From an uncultured Prochlorococcus sp. (lineage in GTDB: Bacteria; Cyanobacteriota; Cyanobacteriia; PCC-6307; Cyanobiaceae), in contig CACMCA010000001.1 of NCBI GenBank assembly GCA_902612005.1, positions 1 to 64,000 of the forward strand: a stretch of DNA of 64,000 nucleotides. Direction: 5' to 3'. The first letter of the stretch is position 1. Each line of letters opens with the position of its first letter. The notes under the pieces were generated by a model. That model did no database searches. It was given only the letters and a program-made list of their open reading frames with translations, and was not told the DNA's origin. This document shows, in pieces, positions 28,747 to 39,393 of this stretch. The position numbers were made by a program, and so were the translations under genes.

Positions 28747-30523
28747 ATGATAGCCTCTGCCCAGACAAGTAATTCTAAATTGGCACAAACTAATAACAAG
28801 TTGACGGTTCAATCTCAAAACTTTGCTGATGATTCTTGTGCCATAAGATCTTTGGATTGGGATCGCAGTAGATTTGATATTGAATTTGGTTTAAGAAATG
28901 GAACTACTTACAATAGTTTTATTATTAAAGGCGAGAAACTAGCAATCATTGATACTAGTCACGCAAAGTTCGAAGAATTATGGTTTGAAGAATTACTGAA
29001 AAAGGTAAATCCGCAAGAAGTTGATTATCTAATTACTAGCCATACAGAACCTGATCATTCTGGTTTAATAGGTAATCTTTTAGAATTAAACCAAAATATC
29101 ACAGTAGTTGGATCAAAATTAGCTCTTAAATTTATTGAAGACCAAATACATATTCCCTTTAAACGTCTAGAGGTTAAGAGTGGAGAGTTTTTAAATCTCG
29201 GAACTAATCCTAATAGTGGTTTAGAACATAATATTGAATTTATAAGTGCACCAAATTTGCATTGGCCAGATACCATATTTTCATATGATCACAGCACAAA
29301 TGTTCTCTATACATGCGATGCTTTTGGACTCCATTATTGTTCTGAGGAATTTTTTGACACTGATCAAAAAGAAATATACGATGATTTCCGTTTTTATTAC
29401 GATTGCCTCATGGGTCCAAACGCTAGAAGCGTTATGCAGGCAATTAAAAGAATAGATAAACTACCTGAATTAAAAACAATAGCTGTTGGTCATGGGCCTT
29501 TGCTCCATAATCAGGTCAATTTTTGGAAAGGAAAATATCTAGAATGGAGTAGCAATAAAAGCAAAGGCAATGATTTTGTATCAGTCTGCTACATAAGCGA
29601 CTATGGTTATTGTGATCGACTCAGTCAAGCGATATCTCATGGAATAAGTAAAGCAGATGCACAGGTTCAATTAATAGATTTAAGATCTTCTGACCCGCAA
29701 GAATTAACAAGTTTGATTTCCGAATCAAAAGCAGTAGTCGTTCCCACATGGCCTGTAGACTCAGATAATGAATTAAAAAAATCTCTCGGTACTTTATTTG
29801 CAGCACTAAAGCCAAAACAATTTACAGCAGTTTATGATTCATTTGGTGGAAATGATGAACCTATAGATTCCTTAGCAAATAAATTAAGAGAACTTGGTCA
29901 AAAAGAAGCTTTCTCTCCCTTAAGAGTTAAAAATATTCCAGATCCGATTGTTTATCAACAATTCGAAGAAGCTGGAACTGATTTGGGTCAATTGATCAAT
30001 AAAAAGAAGAATATTGCCTCTATGAAGAGCCTTGATTCAAATTTAGATAAAGCGTTAGGTAGATTAAGTGGAGGATTATATGTAGTAACAGCTAGTCAAG
30101 GGGGAAGGTTCGACATTTAGACAAAGTGCAATGGTCGCAAGTTGGGTTAGTCAAGCAAGCTTTTCACCACCAGGTATTACAGTTGCAGTAGCAAAAGATA
30201 GAGCTATTGAATCATATATGCAAGTTGGTAAAGGTTTTGTTGTGAATATCTTGAGAGAAGATAACTATCAAAAAATGTTCAGACACTTTTTAAAAAGATT
30301 TGCCCCTGGAGCTGATAGATTTGCGGATGTAGATGTAATTAGCAACATCGCTGAAGGAGGACCTGTTCTCTCAGATTCACTCGCCTTTTTAGATTGTAAA
30401 GTCAGTTCAAGACTAGAGACTCCAGACCATTGGATAATTTACGGAATTGTTGAAAATGGTAATGTTTCTGACTTATCATGTAAGACAGCAGTTCATCACA
30501 GAAAAGTTGCTAATCACTATTAG
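28747..30523 (+). pseudogene. Flavodiiron protein (Flv/Dfa family), apparent single-base frameshift near 30101-30108
   Basis: ORFs 28747-30120 and 30131-30523 form one protein (HTEPDHSG, flavodoxin domain, then flavin-reductase-like MVASWVSQASFSPPGITVAVAKDRAIE); +1 frame change at caagggggaaggttcg. Confidence 0.88.
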
Positions 30524-30539
30524 AAAATAAGTCTTTGAA

Positions 30540-32342
30540 ATGTCAGATATTAATATAGGCTTAGTTGCAGAAAATCAAAATTTATCAGAATTTGAAATTA
30601 CTGAAAATTTTTCTTGTGTAAGATTCTTAGACCAAAATAAAGAAAGATTTGAACTTGAATTTAACCTTGAAAAAGGAACCTCTTTTAATACTTTTTTTAT
30701 TAGAAGTCATGAGGAACTTTTTATTATTCATCCACCTGAAAAACAAAATTTAATTACCTTTAATAAAGTAATTTCCAGGTTTTGCGATCAATTTAAATTA
30801 GATAAAATCAACTTCATTTCTGGTCATATTAATCCCCAAATTATTGAAACTATAAAAAATATAAGTACCCAATTTCAAAACACAACTATTACTTGCTCTA
30901 ATCCAGGTTATAAACTTATTAGCGAACTTTGGAATCAAAGAAATCCTACCTTAGAAAACTTTATTGAAATTCAATTACCTGAAATAAACATAATCAAAAA
31001 AGAACATAATTTAGAATTAGATAACATTTCACTTGAGTTAATTCCTATACCAACAGCACGTTGGCCTGGTGGCCTGATAATTTATGAACGTAATCAAGAA
31101 ATACTTCTTAGTGAAAAAATTTTCTCTGCACACATTGCAACTAAATATTGGTCTGAAACGAATCGAGTTAGTACAGAAATTGATAGGAAACATTTTTATG
31201 ATTGCTTGATGGCACCAATGTCTAATCAAGTAGTATCAATAACTGAAAAAATTTCAGATTATGACATTAAAACTATTGCACCATTACATGGTCCCGCCAT
31301 CGAATATAGCTTAAAAAGCTTTTTAAATGACTATATTAGATGGGGAGAAAATCTCTCAACAAATAATCCTAAGATCGCTCTAATATATGCAAGTGCATAT
31401 GGAAATACAGCGTCAATAGGTGATGCATTGGCTAAAGGGATAAATAGAACCTCTGTAGAGGTTGAAAGTATTAATTGTGAATTTACGCCAAATGATGTAC
31501 TTGTAAAATCTATCCAAAATGCTGATGGATATTTAATAGGCTCACCCACATTGGGTGGTCACGCCCCAACTCCAATAGTTAGTGCATTAGGAACATTGTT
31601 AGCAGAAGGTAATAGAGATAAGCCAGTGGGAATATTTGGTAGTTTTGGATGGAGCGGCGAAGCTATAGATTTACTTGAAACAAAATTAAAAGACGGCGGT
31701 TTTAAGTTTGGTTTTGACCCTGTAAGGATTAAATTCAGTCCAAATAAACCAAAGATTAAAGAGTTAGAAGAAATAGGAACTCACTTTGGAAGAAAAATTA
31801 TAAAAAAAGCAAAGATAAAACCCAGAAAATCAGATACTGGAATGATTACAAGCAAAACAGATCCAAAGCTACAAGCTCTTGGAAGAGTAATTGGGTCACT
31901 TTGTGTCCTGACAGCCTCTAAAGGCAAAGATGAGAATAATATTAAAGGAGCTATGCTTGCATCTTGGGTTAGTCAAGCAAGTTTTTCACCGCCCGGGTTA
32001 AGTATTGCAGTAGCAAAAGATAGATCGGTAGAGTCTCTTTTGCAAATAGGTGATTCATTCGCATTAAATATTCTTAGTGAAAAAGATTTTAAAGAACCTT
32101 TAAAAAGATTCACAAAGCCCTTTGCACCTGGAGAAGATAGATTTGAAGGAATAAATATTGAATTAACTCCTAATGAACAGATAATCATTCCTGAATCGCT
32201 CGCATGGTTAGATGCTTCTGTAAAAGAAAGAATGGAATGCGGAGATCATTGGGTAATTTACGCCGAAGTACTACACGGTAATATACTAAAATCCGATAGT
32301 CTAACGGCAGTTCATCACCGCAAAACAGGTGCTAACTATTAA
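30540..32342 (+). CDS. Flavodiiron protein, second paralogue
   Basis: Same architecture as the upstream gene; APLHGPAIEY, IALIYASAYGNTASIGDALAKGI, GSFGWSGEAIDLL, MLASWVSQASFSPPGLSIAVAKDRS; the HxExDH metal site is not conserved (SGHINPQIIE). Confidence 0.92.
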   Translation: MSDINIGLVAENQNLSEFEITENFSCVRFLDQNKERFELEFNLEKGTSFNTFFIRSHEELFIIHPPEKQNLITFNKVISRFCDQFKLDKINFISGHINPQIIETIKNISTQFQNTTITCSNPGYKLISELWNQRNPTLENFIEIQLPEINIIKKEHNLELDNISLELIPIPTARWPGGLIIYERNQEILLSEKIFSAHIATKYWSETNRVSTEIDRKHFYDCLMAPMSNQVVSITEKISDYDIKTIAPLHGPAIEYSLKSFLNDYIRWGENLSTNNPKIALIYASAYGNTASIGDALAKGINRTSVEVESINCEFTPNDVLVKSIQNADGYLIGSPTLGGHAPTPIVSALGTLLAEGNRDKPVGIFGSFGWSGEAIDLLETKLKDGGFKFGFDPVRIKFSPNKPKIKELEEIGTHFGRKIIKKAKIKPRKSDTGMITSKTDPKLQALGRVIGSLCVLTASKGKDENNIKGAMLASWVSQASFSPPGLSIAVAKDRSVESLLQIGDSFALNILSEKDFKEPLKRFTKPFAPGEDRFEGINIELTPNEQIIIPESLAWLDASVKERMECGDHWVIYAEVLHGNILKSDSLTAVHHRKTGANY

Positions 32343-32359
32343 ATTTATTTATCTAATTT

Positions 32360-32884
32360 ATGACTGAAACAAAAGATCTAATAATCATTACGGCTAGTTG
32401 TGGCAAAAATCTAGAACTTTCTGAAAAATTTTATGAAAAAAGTAATGAACTTAAAATAAGTTCTGAAATTTTAGATCTTACTACTCTTGCTATTCCATTA
32501 TTTAATCCAAGAATTCACAGCAAAGAAAATATTCCGAATGAAATAAAAGATTTAAAAAAAAAGCTTTTCAAGATTGAAAGGTGGGTGATTTGTGCACCTG
32601 AATATAATGGATCTATACCTCCCATTCTCTCCAACTTCATAGCATGGCTTTCTATTTCTGGAGATGACTTTAGGAATTTATTTAATGGTCAACCGATTGC
32701 AATTGCAACATTTTCTGGTGGCATAGGATTAGAACTACTGACCTCATTACGCATTCAATTAGTGCATTTAGGAAGTCAAGTATTAGGAAGACAACTTTTG
32801 TCCTCATATAGTAAACCTATAGATACAAAAACTATTGAAGATATTATTCAAAGACTTTTACAAATGAAAAAATTAAAAACATAA
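32360..32884 (+). CDS. NADPH-dependent FMN reductase family
   Basis: ICAPEYNGSIPPILSNFIAWLS. Confidence 0.85.
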   Translation: MTETKDLIIITASCGKNLELSEKFYEKSNELKISSEILDLTTLAIPLFNPRIHSKENIPNEIKDLKKKLFKIERWVICAPEYNGSIPPILSNFIAWLSISGDDFRNLFNGQPIAIATFSGGIGLELLTSLRIQLVHLGSQVLGRQLLSSYSKPIDTKTIEDIIQRLLQMKKLKT

Positions 32885-32906
32885 ACATTTAAAACCTAAT
32901 AAAATT

Positions 32907-34697
32907 TCATTTTTTTTCATTCCAAACTTTCAAAATTTCTCTAGCCATAGGCAGTGCATGAACAGATCCTCCACCAGGAGTATTTTGTGCAAAAGCAACT
33001 ATAAGTAATTCGCTTTTTTCAGAGGGAGTAAAGCAAACGAACCAAGCGTGATCTAATCCGCCTTCACCATCTTCAGCAGTTCCAGTTTTGCCTGAAACTG
33101 GAGGTAAATTTGAAACTCCATAATTAATTGATACTCCTGTGCCAGACTCGACTACTTTTCTGAGACCACTTTTTATCAACTGAATATTATTTGAATCAAT
33201 ATCGATTTTAATAGGTTTTTTATCTGAAAGATTTTCTTCATTTTTTTTAACTAAATATGGAGTAACTAAATAACCTCCATTTGCAATTGCAGCATATGCT
33301 CTAGCTATTTGAATAGGGGTAACTTGCACAACAAATTGTCCAATAGACATACTCGCAATATCTTCTGGAACCCAAGGGGTTCTTCCTGGTTGCCCCCATC
33401 CTCTGCCTTCTTTAGCCCATTTACTACTAGCTACTAAACCTATATTTTCTTGTTCAGAAATTTCAATTCCAGATAAAGAATTAAAACCAAGCTTTCGTGA
33501 GACCTTATGAATTTCATCAACTCCTACTCCATAACCTACTTGATAAAAAAATGTATTACTAGAAACTCTTAAAGCATCTTCATAGCCTATTACCCCAAAG
33601 CCTAAATCATTATGCTCTCTGAAACATTGGCTCCCATAAGTAATACATGGTTTCGTATCTAACATTGTTTCTCTAGGGAATTTTCCACTTTCCAAGCCTG
33701 CTAAAGCCGTTACAATTTTCCAAACGCTTCCTGGATCGTAGGCATTTAATGCTCTATTAAATAATGGTTTTTCAGGAGAATTAAAAAGATTATTATATTC
33801 TTTTTCAGATTTAAAATCCTTCGAAAAAAAATTTAAATCAAATGTAGGTTTACTTGTCATTGCTCTTATTGCACCATCTCTTGGATCCATAACTATTATG
33901 GCTCCAGCTTTTTTATCTTTAAGAACTTCCTCAGCAACTAATTGCAGATTAAGGTCTAGTGTTAGTTCAATATCATTACCTTGTACTGGTGGTCTTATTC
34001 CCAATGATCTTTGAAATTTTCCTAATGAATTTACTTCAACCATTTCTCCACCCCATTCACCTCTTATAAAATCTTCGTAAACATATTCAATACCAGTTCT
34101 ACCGATTAAGTCATTTAATTTATAACCATTCTTAGATAACAATTTATATTCTAATTCAGTAATTGGCTGAGTATAACCAATTACATGGGCAGCAAGGGAT
34201 TTATAAGGATAATTTCTAATTAATTTGGTAGCTATTTCAAAACTAATTAAAGTACTTTCATTCTCCTTAAATTTTATTATTTGATCTATATTTAAATCAT
34301 CAAGAATAATTACTGAAAGTTTCTGATTTTTTAGACCATCAAAGTATTTTTTTTGAATTAAATTACTATCAATTTTTAACAAGTTAGAAATACTTGATTT
34401 ATGTTTTTCCCAATTGCTTTTATTAACAGATTGAGGCTTTACTATTAAAGAATATTTAACTCTACTATCTGCTAAAACATAACCATTTTTATCTAGTATT
34501 CTTCCGCGTATTGGCTGTGAAGCAATAAGTCTTATCCTATTCTCATCTGACATCTTCTTAAAAGATTCATAATTTAAAAGTTGTAAAAAAATTAACCTAC
34601 ATAGAATCAATAAAAATGATATGGAAGAAAAAATAAGTAATACTAAAGGTTGTCTCTTTAATGAAATAAGTTTTTTATTGGGACTTGTCTTTATCAA
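32907..34697 (-). CDS. Penicillin-binding protein 2
   Basis: NRALNAYDPGSVWKIVTALAGLE (SxxK-like active site), VSSNTFF (SxN), SGKTGTAE (KTG), N-terminal TM. Confidence 0.92.
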   Translation of the reverse strand: MIKTSPNKKLISLKRQPLVLLIFSSISFLLILCRLIFLQLLNYESFKKMSDENRIRLIASQPIRGRILDKNGYVLADSRVKYSLIVKPQSVNKSNWEKHKSSISNLLKIDSNLIQKKYFDGLKNQKLSVIILDDLNIDQIIKFKENESTLISFEIATKLIRNYPYKSLAAHVIGYTQPITELEYKLLSKNGYKLNDLIGRTGIEYVYEDFIRGEWGGEMVEVNSLGKFQRSLGIRPPVQGNDIELTLDLNLQLVAEEVLKDKKAGAIIVMDPRDGAIRAMTSKPTFDLNFFSKDFKSEKEYNNLFNSPEKPLFNRALNAYDPGSVWKIVTALAGLESGKFPRETMLDTKPCITYGSQCFREHNDLGFGVIGYEDALRVSSNTFFYQVGYGVGVDEIHKVSRKLGFNSLSGIEISEQENIGLVASSKWAKEGRGWGQPGRTPWVPEDIASMSIGQFVVQVTPIQIARAYAAIANGGYLVTPYLVKKNEENLSDKKPIKIDIDSNNIQLIKSGLRKVVESGTGVSINYGVSNLPPVSGKTGTAEDGEGGLDHAWFVCFTPSEKSELLIVAFAQNTPGGGSVHALPMAREILKVWNEKK

Positions 34698-34708
34698 GAA
34701 TATAAAAT

Positions 34709-34852
34709 TTATTTAAATATTGTTTTTTCTAATAAGGCAATGGTTGATTTTATCTCATTAAGTCTAGTGATTAGATCTGTATAATCACTGTCTTCATTGA
34801 TGACATTAAACTCATCATTTTCTAAATTATTTGAATTTAAATTTTCACTCAT
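34709..34852 (-). CDS. Small hypothetical acidic protein (47 aa, not in ORF track)
   Basis: MSENLNSNNLENDEFNVINEDSDYTDLITRLNEIKSTIALLEKTIFK. Confidence 0.5.
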   Translation of the reverse strand: MSENLNSNNLENDEFNVINEDSDYTDLITRLNEIKSTIALLEKTIFK

Positions 34853-34958
34853 AAACTTATACTTTTTAAGCAATTATTTCAATTAATCTAATTTTAAATA
34901 ATAAATTTATTTTTTCAAAATTTTATTAACCTAGATACTTAAAAAGATCAAAAAGAAA

Positions 34959-35567
34959 TTATTTTAATTGTTCTATATTTTGTTCAAAATATGGATTACA
35001 ACTATTCTTTGATATCCCTAAAGACCATCCAATAAATGAAGAAATAAATATCGTGACGATTAACGGCAAAATGGCTTGTTGAGTATTTACTAGACTGAAC
35101 CATTCCCTCCAGCTGCTATAAAATCTTTCTCTTTGAAATTTTCTTTTTTCATTTTCTAACAATCTCGCTTTTTTTGCGAAAGATTTTGTTACCCACTTTT
35201 CGAAAGGAATCTTTTTTATAATTGCCATCTTTCTCTCCACTTCTAATAATTGTCCGGAACTAAGATAAGGATGAAATGTACTGATCAATTCAAGAGTTTT
35301 TAAAAACATCTCAACAGTTGCATCTTTTATGAGCTTTTGCTCATGACTTAAATCATCCCACTCTATTTCTGGATAAAAACGGTTCCTATTTGGTGAGATT
35401 TGATCCTCTGACATTTGACCAGGTTCTCTAATCCATCTATTAGTATTTTCGTCAAATCTCCGCCAATATAAAAAGGGATTAATAAAAATTGTTTTACCTG
35501 ATACCTTGACTACATCTTGTTGCAGATGATTAGTTATCTTTCTTTCAGAATTTTTCGATTTTATCAA
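34959..35567 (-). CDS. Conserved hypothetical protein with C-terminal TM
   Basis: 202 aa ORF; TM ILPLIVTIFISSFIGWSLGI. Confidence 0.75.
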   Translation of the reverse strand: MIKSKNSERKITNHLQQDVVKVSGKTIFINPFLYWRRFDENTNRWIREPGQMSEDQISPNRNRFYPEIEWDDLSHEQKLIKDATVEMFLKTLELISTFHPYLSSGQLLEVERKMAIIKKIPFEKWVTKSFAKKARLLENEKRKFQRERFYSSWREWFSLVNTQQAILPLIVTIFISSFIGWSLGISKNSCNPYFEQNIEQLK

Positions 35568-35646
35568 AAGTCTAAATTAATAATCTATTTAAAGATTATC
35601 TTTTATTCACTATTTTTCCAGAAATATAAAAAATATCCTACGAATA

Positions 35647-36360
35647 TTAAGTTATCGACAACTGCCAACGCTTCTTTAAATAATTACAGTATTCACAATT
35701 TAAAGAAGGTTTGGGGAAATTATCTGAACGCAATAAATTGACAGTATCAATTATCTTATTTTCTACCCAAGAAGTAGAACAATCTAATTTAATTAGGTGT
35801 ACGTCAAAATTTAATTGGTTATTAAAAAACTCTTCATTTTTCTTGCCATTGAAATATAAAAGATAAGCTTCTTTAGCCACTGGAAAACCGTTTTTTTTAA
35901 ACAACCACTGATACATTTCTAACTGTCTTTTATAAGCTTTTGCATATTCGTATTTATTAAAAGTCTCAAACCAATCAAAATTAATTCTAGATGTTGCTTT
36001 TACATCAACGATAATAAGATGACCATTTTTTTTCTGCCAAATATCATCTACAGCTCCACCAAAGTCATAGTTATGTTCAATTGACTTATATCTTATCCCT
36101 TGAAAATTACTTCTCCAACGTTCTAAATCTTTGTGTTTGAAAGGCACAGCATCAATTCCATATTCAATAAATAAAGGATGCGGCTCCTGAATTTTTCTAT
36201 AATAATCAAATTCATTTTTACATAAATTATCTACAGCTATATTTAAAGTAAATGGCAATGATGGCGGTTTTATTTGATATTTTTTATCTAGTACACAACA
36301 TCTTGGGCAACTAAGATATTTCTCAACTGTAGATCGACTTAATTTAATAATATCGGACAT
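35647..36360 (-). CDS. PD-(D/E)XK nuclease, RecB/Cas4-like, with paired cysteines
   Basis: GGAVDDIWQKKNGHLIIVDVKAT (D...VDVK), N-terminal SCPRCC, C-terminal CEYC, QxxxY-like RQLEMYQWLF. Confidence 0.75.
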   Translation of the reverse strand: MSDIIKLSRSTVEKYLSCPRCCVLDKKYQIKPPSLPFTLNIAVDNLCKNEFDYYRKIQEPHPLFIEYGIDAVPFKHKDLERWRSNFQGIRYKSIEHNYDFGGAVDDIWQKKNGHLIIVDVKATSRINFDWFETFNKYEYAKAYKRQLEMYQWLFKKNGFPVAKEAYLLYFNGKKNEEFFNNQLNFDVHLIKLDCSTSWVENKIIDTVNLLRSDNFPKPSLNCEYCNYLKKRWQLSIT

Positions 36361-36431
36361 TAGTTTTTAAATCTCATTTAAAAATTTCTTGCTTAAATAA
36401 AAAACTTTAAATTTTTTTTTAATTTGAAGAC

Positions 36432-36452
36432 TTACTCCCACTCTATAGTACC
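36432..36452 (-). repeat. Displaced duplicate of guaA 3' terminus (GTIEWE-stop)
   Basis: ttactcccactctatagtacc vs tcactcccactcaatagttcc (36580-36600): 18/21 identical; differences change no amino acid (stop TAA/TGA). Confidence 0.8.
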
Positions 36453-36517
36453 GAGAAATAAGGCAGTCATAAACGCAGTGATACCAACATGTTTGAACCC
36501 ATAATAACACACATTTT

Positions 36518-36542
36518 CCTGAGGGAAACCTGAGGGAAACCT
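36518..36542. repeat. 11-bp tandem repeat CCTGAGGGAAA x2 + CCT
   Basis: cctgagggaaacctgagggaaacct. Confidence 0.95.
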
Positions 36543-36579
36543 ACTTTTTGAGTCTATAACTGGGTTTATAACCTATTCT

Positions 36580-38166
36580 TCACTCCCACTCAATAGTTCC
36601 AGGAGGTTTACTAGTAATATCATAAACAACTCTATTAACTGAACTTACTTCGTTTACGATTCTATTTGCAATCCTCTCCAAAATCTGAAAAGGAATTTTT
36701 GACCAATCGGCTGTCATACCATCTTCACTAGATACACAACGTAAAACTATTGGCCATGCATAAGTCCTTTTATCACCCATAACTCCTACTGTTTTTACAG
36801 GAAGCAATACTGCAAAAGCTTGCCAAATATCATTGTAAAGTCCTGCTTTTTTTATTTCATCTCTTACTATCCAGTCTGCATCTCTTAAACAATCAAGTTT
36901 TTCATTATTCACCTCTCCCAAAATTCTTATAGCTAATCCTGGTCCTGGGAATGGATGCCTTTTTATAATTTCATCCGGCAAACCTAAAGCAGCTCCCACT
37001 TTTCGGACTTCATCCTTAAAAAGTTTTCTTAATGGCTCAACTAATTTAAATTGTAAATCTTTTGGTAATCCACCCACATTATGATGACTCTTTATTTTTA
37101 CAGCTATTCTTTCTCCTGTTTTAGGATCAATATTAGTCCCAGCACTTTCAATAACATCAGGATAAAGAGTACCTTGGGCTAAATACTGAAAAGGTCCCAA
37201 CCTATTACTTTCTTCCTCAAATACTCTAATAAATTCTTCACCTATAATTTTCCTTTTTTGTTCTGGATCAGTAATACCTTTTAGTTTGGCAATAAACCTT
37301 TCCCTTGCATTAATATATTCAACTTTTATATGAAATTTCTTATCAAAAAAATTCATTAGAAATTCTGGTTCACCTTTTCTCATGAAACCTTGGTCTATAA
37401 ACATGCATGTAAGCTGATTTCCAATAGCTTTATTGAGAAGAAAAGCAAGAGTTGAAGAATCAACTCCTCCAGATAAGGCAAGCAAAACTTTTTTATTACC
37501 AACTTGCTCTCTTATCCTTGGAATAGTTTCCTCTATATAAGTTTCGGTTGTCCAATCAGCCGCACAACAAGAAATTTTATAAACAAAATTTTTAATAACT
37601 GTCATCCCAAATTCAGAATGAATAACTTCAGGATGAAATTGTACGCCAAATAATTTCTTTAAATCATTTGAAATTGCTGCATGGAGGGTGTTCTCGGTAT
37701 GAGCAATTTTATTAAATCCATCAGGCAAACAATTAATAGAATCGCCATGACTCATCCACATAATTGATTTATCTTCCACATCAGAAAGGAGATCAGATTC
37801 TTGATCTATATTTATTGGTGCTCTACCATATTCAGCTCTTTTGGTTGCTGAAATAACAGATCCTCCAAGTTCTTTGACCATTAATTGCATTCCATAGCAT
37901 ATACCAAGAATAGGAATTCCTAAATTAAAAATTTTTTCATCACATTTAGGCGCATTTTTTTCATATACAGAATTTGGCCCTCCGCTCAAAATAATCCCTT
38001 TAGGGTTAATCTTTTTAATTTCCTCAATTGAAATGTAATTACTTACTACAAGAGAAAAAACATTAGTTTCTCTAATTCTTCTAGCAATCAATTCAGAATA
38101 TTGAGATCCGAAATCCAAAATTAATATAGAAGGATCTCGTTCTTTTTTTAAAATTATTTGACTCAT
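36580..38166 (-). CDS. guaA: GMP synthase (glutamine-hydrolysing)
   Basis: [44 protein letters not shown]-terminal [11 protein letters not shown]. Confidence 0.98.
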   Translation of the reverse strand: MSQIILKKERDPSILILDFGSQYSELIARRIRETNVFSLVVSNYISIEEIKKINPKGIILSGGPNSVYEKNAPKCDEKIFNLGIPILGICYGMQLMVKELGGSVISATKRAEYGRAPINIDQESDLLSDVEDKSIMWMSHGDSINCLPDGFNKIAHTENTLHAAISNDLKKLFGVQFHPEVIHSEFGMTVIKNFVYKISCCAADWTTETYIEETIPRIREQVGNKKVLLALSGGVDSSTLAFLLNKAIGNQLTCMFIDQGFMRKGEPEFLMNFFDKKFHIKVEYINARERFIAKLKGITDPEQKRKIIGEEFIRVFEEESNRLGPFQYLAQGTLYPDVIESAGTNIDPKTGERIAVKIKSHHNVGGLPKDLQFKLVEPLRKLFKDEVRKVGAALGLPDEIIKRHPFPGPGLAIRILGEVNNEKLDCLRDADWIVRDEIKKAGLYNDIWQAFAVLLPVKTVGVMGDKRTYAWPIVLRCVSSEDGMTADWSKIPFQILERIANRIVNEVSSVNRVVYDITSKPPGTIEWE

Positions 38167-38220
38167 GTATAAAAGTTAACTCAATTTATTTACAAAAGCA
38201 TAATGAATCACAAATTAATC

Positions 38221-39333
38221 TCATTGAAAATAAGAAACATACTTATTACCATAATTTCCAGCCCATCTTATTTGCCTTTGTCTATCAAAAATTATTGATG
38301 CGATTTCCATATCGGTTTTTACATACCTATTTACATAAGTAAAAGAACGATTCTCGATCGTATTTGATAAATTCTTAAATAATTTATCAGATAAAGATTT
38401 ATTAAATCTTTCAAGAAGTTGTAATGCATTCTCAAGATTATCTAGCTGAGATAATTCAACTATTATTTCAAGTGGTAACTTTTCTTGAACGGCTAAATAT
38501 ACAAGAATCTCAATTCTTGCATCAGCCAAATGATTATGTGTATGAAAAATACCGCCTGCTAATTTAATTAATTTCCCGTGATAACCAAAAAGAATTACAG
38601 TTTTAACTTTTTTTATTGCAGCATAAACTAATAGTGGTCCTATCCAATTTCCGATTTTGATAATTGGTAAATTAACATCATAAGATTTGGCCAAATTTAA
38701 CCCATTTTCACCAATAACAAATATAACTTCCCCTTTAAAATCATTTTGAGTTAACTTTGCTAAATTATTTTTTGCCTCTTCTAACTGATCAGGTGAAGCA
38801 CTCGAATAAGTCTCAGCAGAAGTACCAATAATAGATAATCCGTCAACAATACCAAATGACTTATTACTAGTTCTTTCTGCTAAAAACTCCCCATTTGGAA
38901 AAATAATTTCTAATTTCAAACTAAAGCCAGCAGGAATACTATCTAATAAATTTTCATATAAAACTTCTTTAGCAAAATTAGAAATGCATATCTCTGATGT
39001 ATCTTCTTTTATGCCTACACCAGATCCTGCAATAATATTTATTGGAATTGTTTGAACAGGATTATTAAGAGAAATTTTTTGTAAAGAGGCTATTGTCCAT
39101 ATCTCTAAGTTTTGGGTAATGTCAAGATCTAAGCCAGACTTTGCAAAGGTAATTCCTAATGCATGCGAGTCATCTTTAAGTAAACCAACGGAATGAATCT
39201 CGATTTTTATTTCTTTTTTTTCATTAGGAATTTTTATTAATTCATAATTCTGAAATGGTAACCCTACTAGTTTATTTAATGCTGACCTAGCAGCTCCAGC
39301 AACCCACAAAGGTAAAGAAAATCCTTTTTTCAA
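38221..39333 (-). CDS. cbiD: Cobalt-precorrin-5B C1-methyltransferase
   Basis: GSGVGIKEDTSEICISNFAKEVL, GEVIFVIGENGLNLAK, ILFGYHGKLIKLAGGIFHTHNHLADARIEIL. Confidence 0.92.
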   Translation of the reverse strand: MKKGFSLPLWVAGAARSALNKLVGLPFQNYELIKIPNEKKEIKIEIHSVGLLKDDSHALGITFAKSGLDLDITQNLEIWTIASLQKISLNNPVQTIPINIIAGSGVGIKEDTSEICISNFAKEVLYENLLDSIPAGFSLKLEIIFPNGEFLAERTSNKSFGIVDGLSIIGTSAETYSSASPDQLEEAKNNLAKLTQNDFKGEVIFVIGENGLNLAKSYDVNLPIIKIGNWIGPLLVYAAIKKVKTVILFGYHGKLIKLAGGIFHTHNHLADARIEILVYLAVQEKLPLEIIVELSQLDNLENALQLLERFNKSLSDKLFKNLSNTIENRSFTYVNRYVKTDMEIASIIFDRQRQIRWAGNYGNKYVSYFQ

Positions 39334-39393
39334 ATCAAGTAATTGAAAAATATATAATGAGAACTAATCTAAGAATGACCTATTTAATAAAAA

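Noticed and set aside
35647-36360. Cas4-like protein as evidence for a CRISPR-Cas system
   Set aside because: No spaced repeat array or other cas gene in the window; RecB/Cas4-like nucleases occur without CRISPR.
36462-36515. Possible tRNA T-loop (gggttcaaac, minus strand) in the interval beside guaA
   Set aside because: The flanks of TTCAAAC (ATGGG / ATGTT) do not form a T-stem and no anticodon arm is visible.
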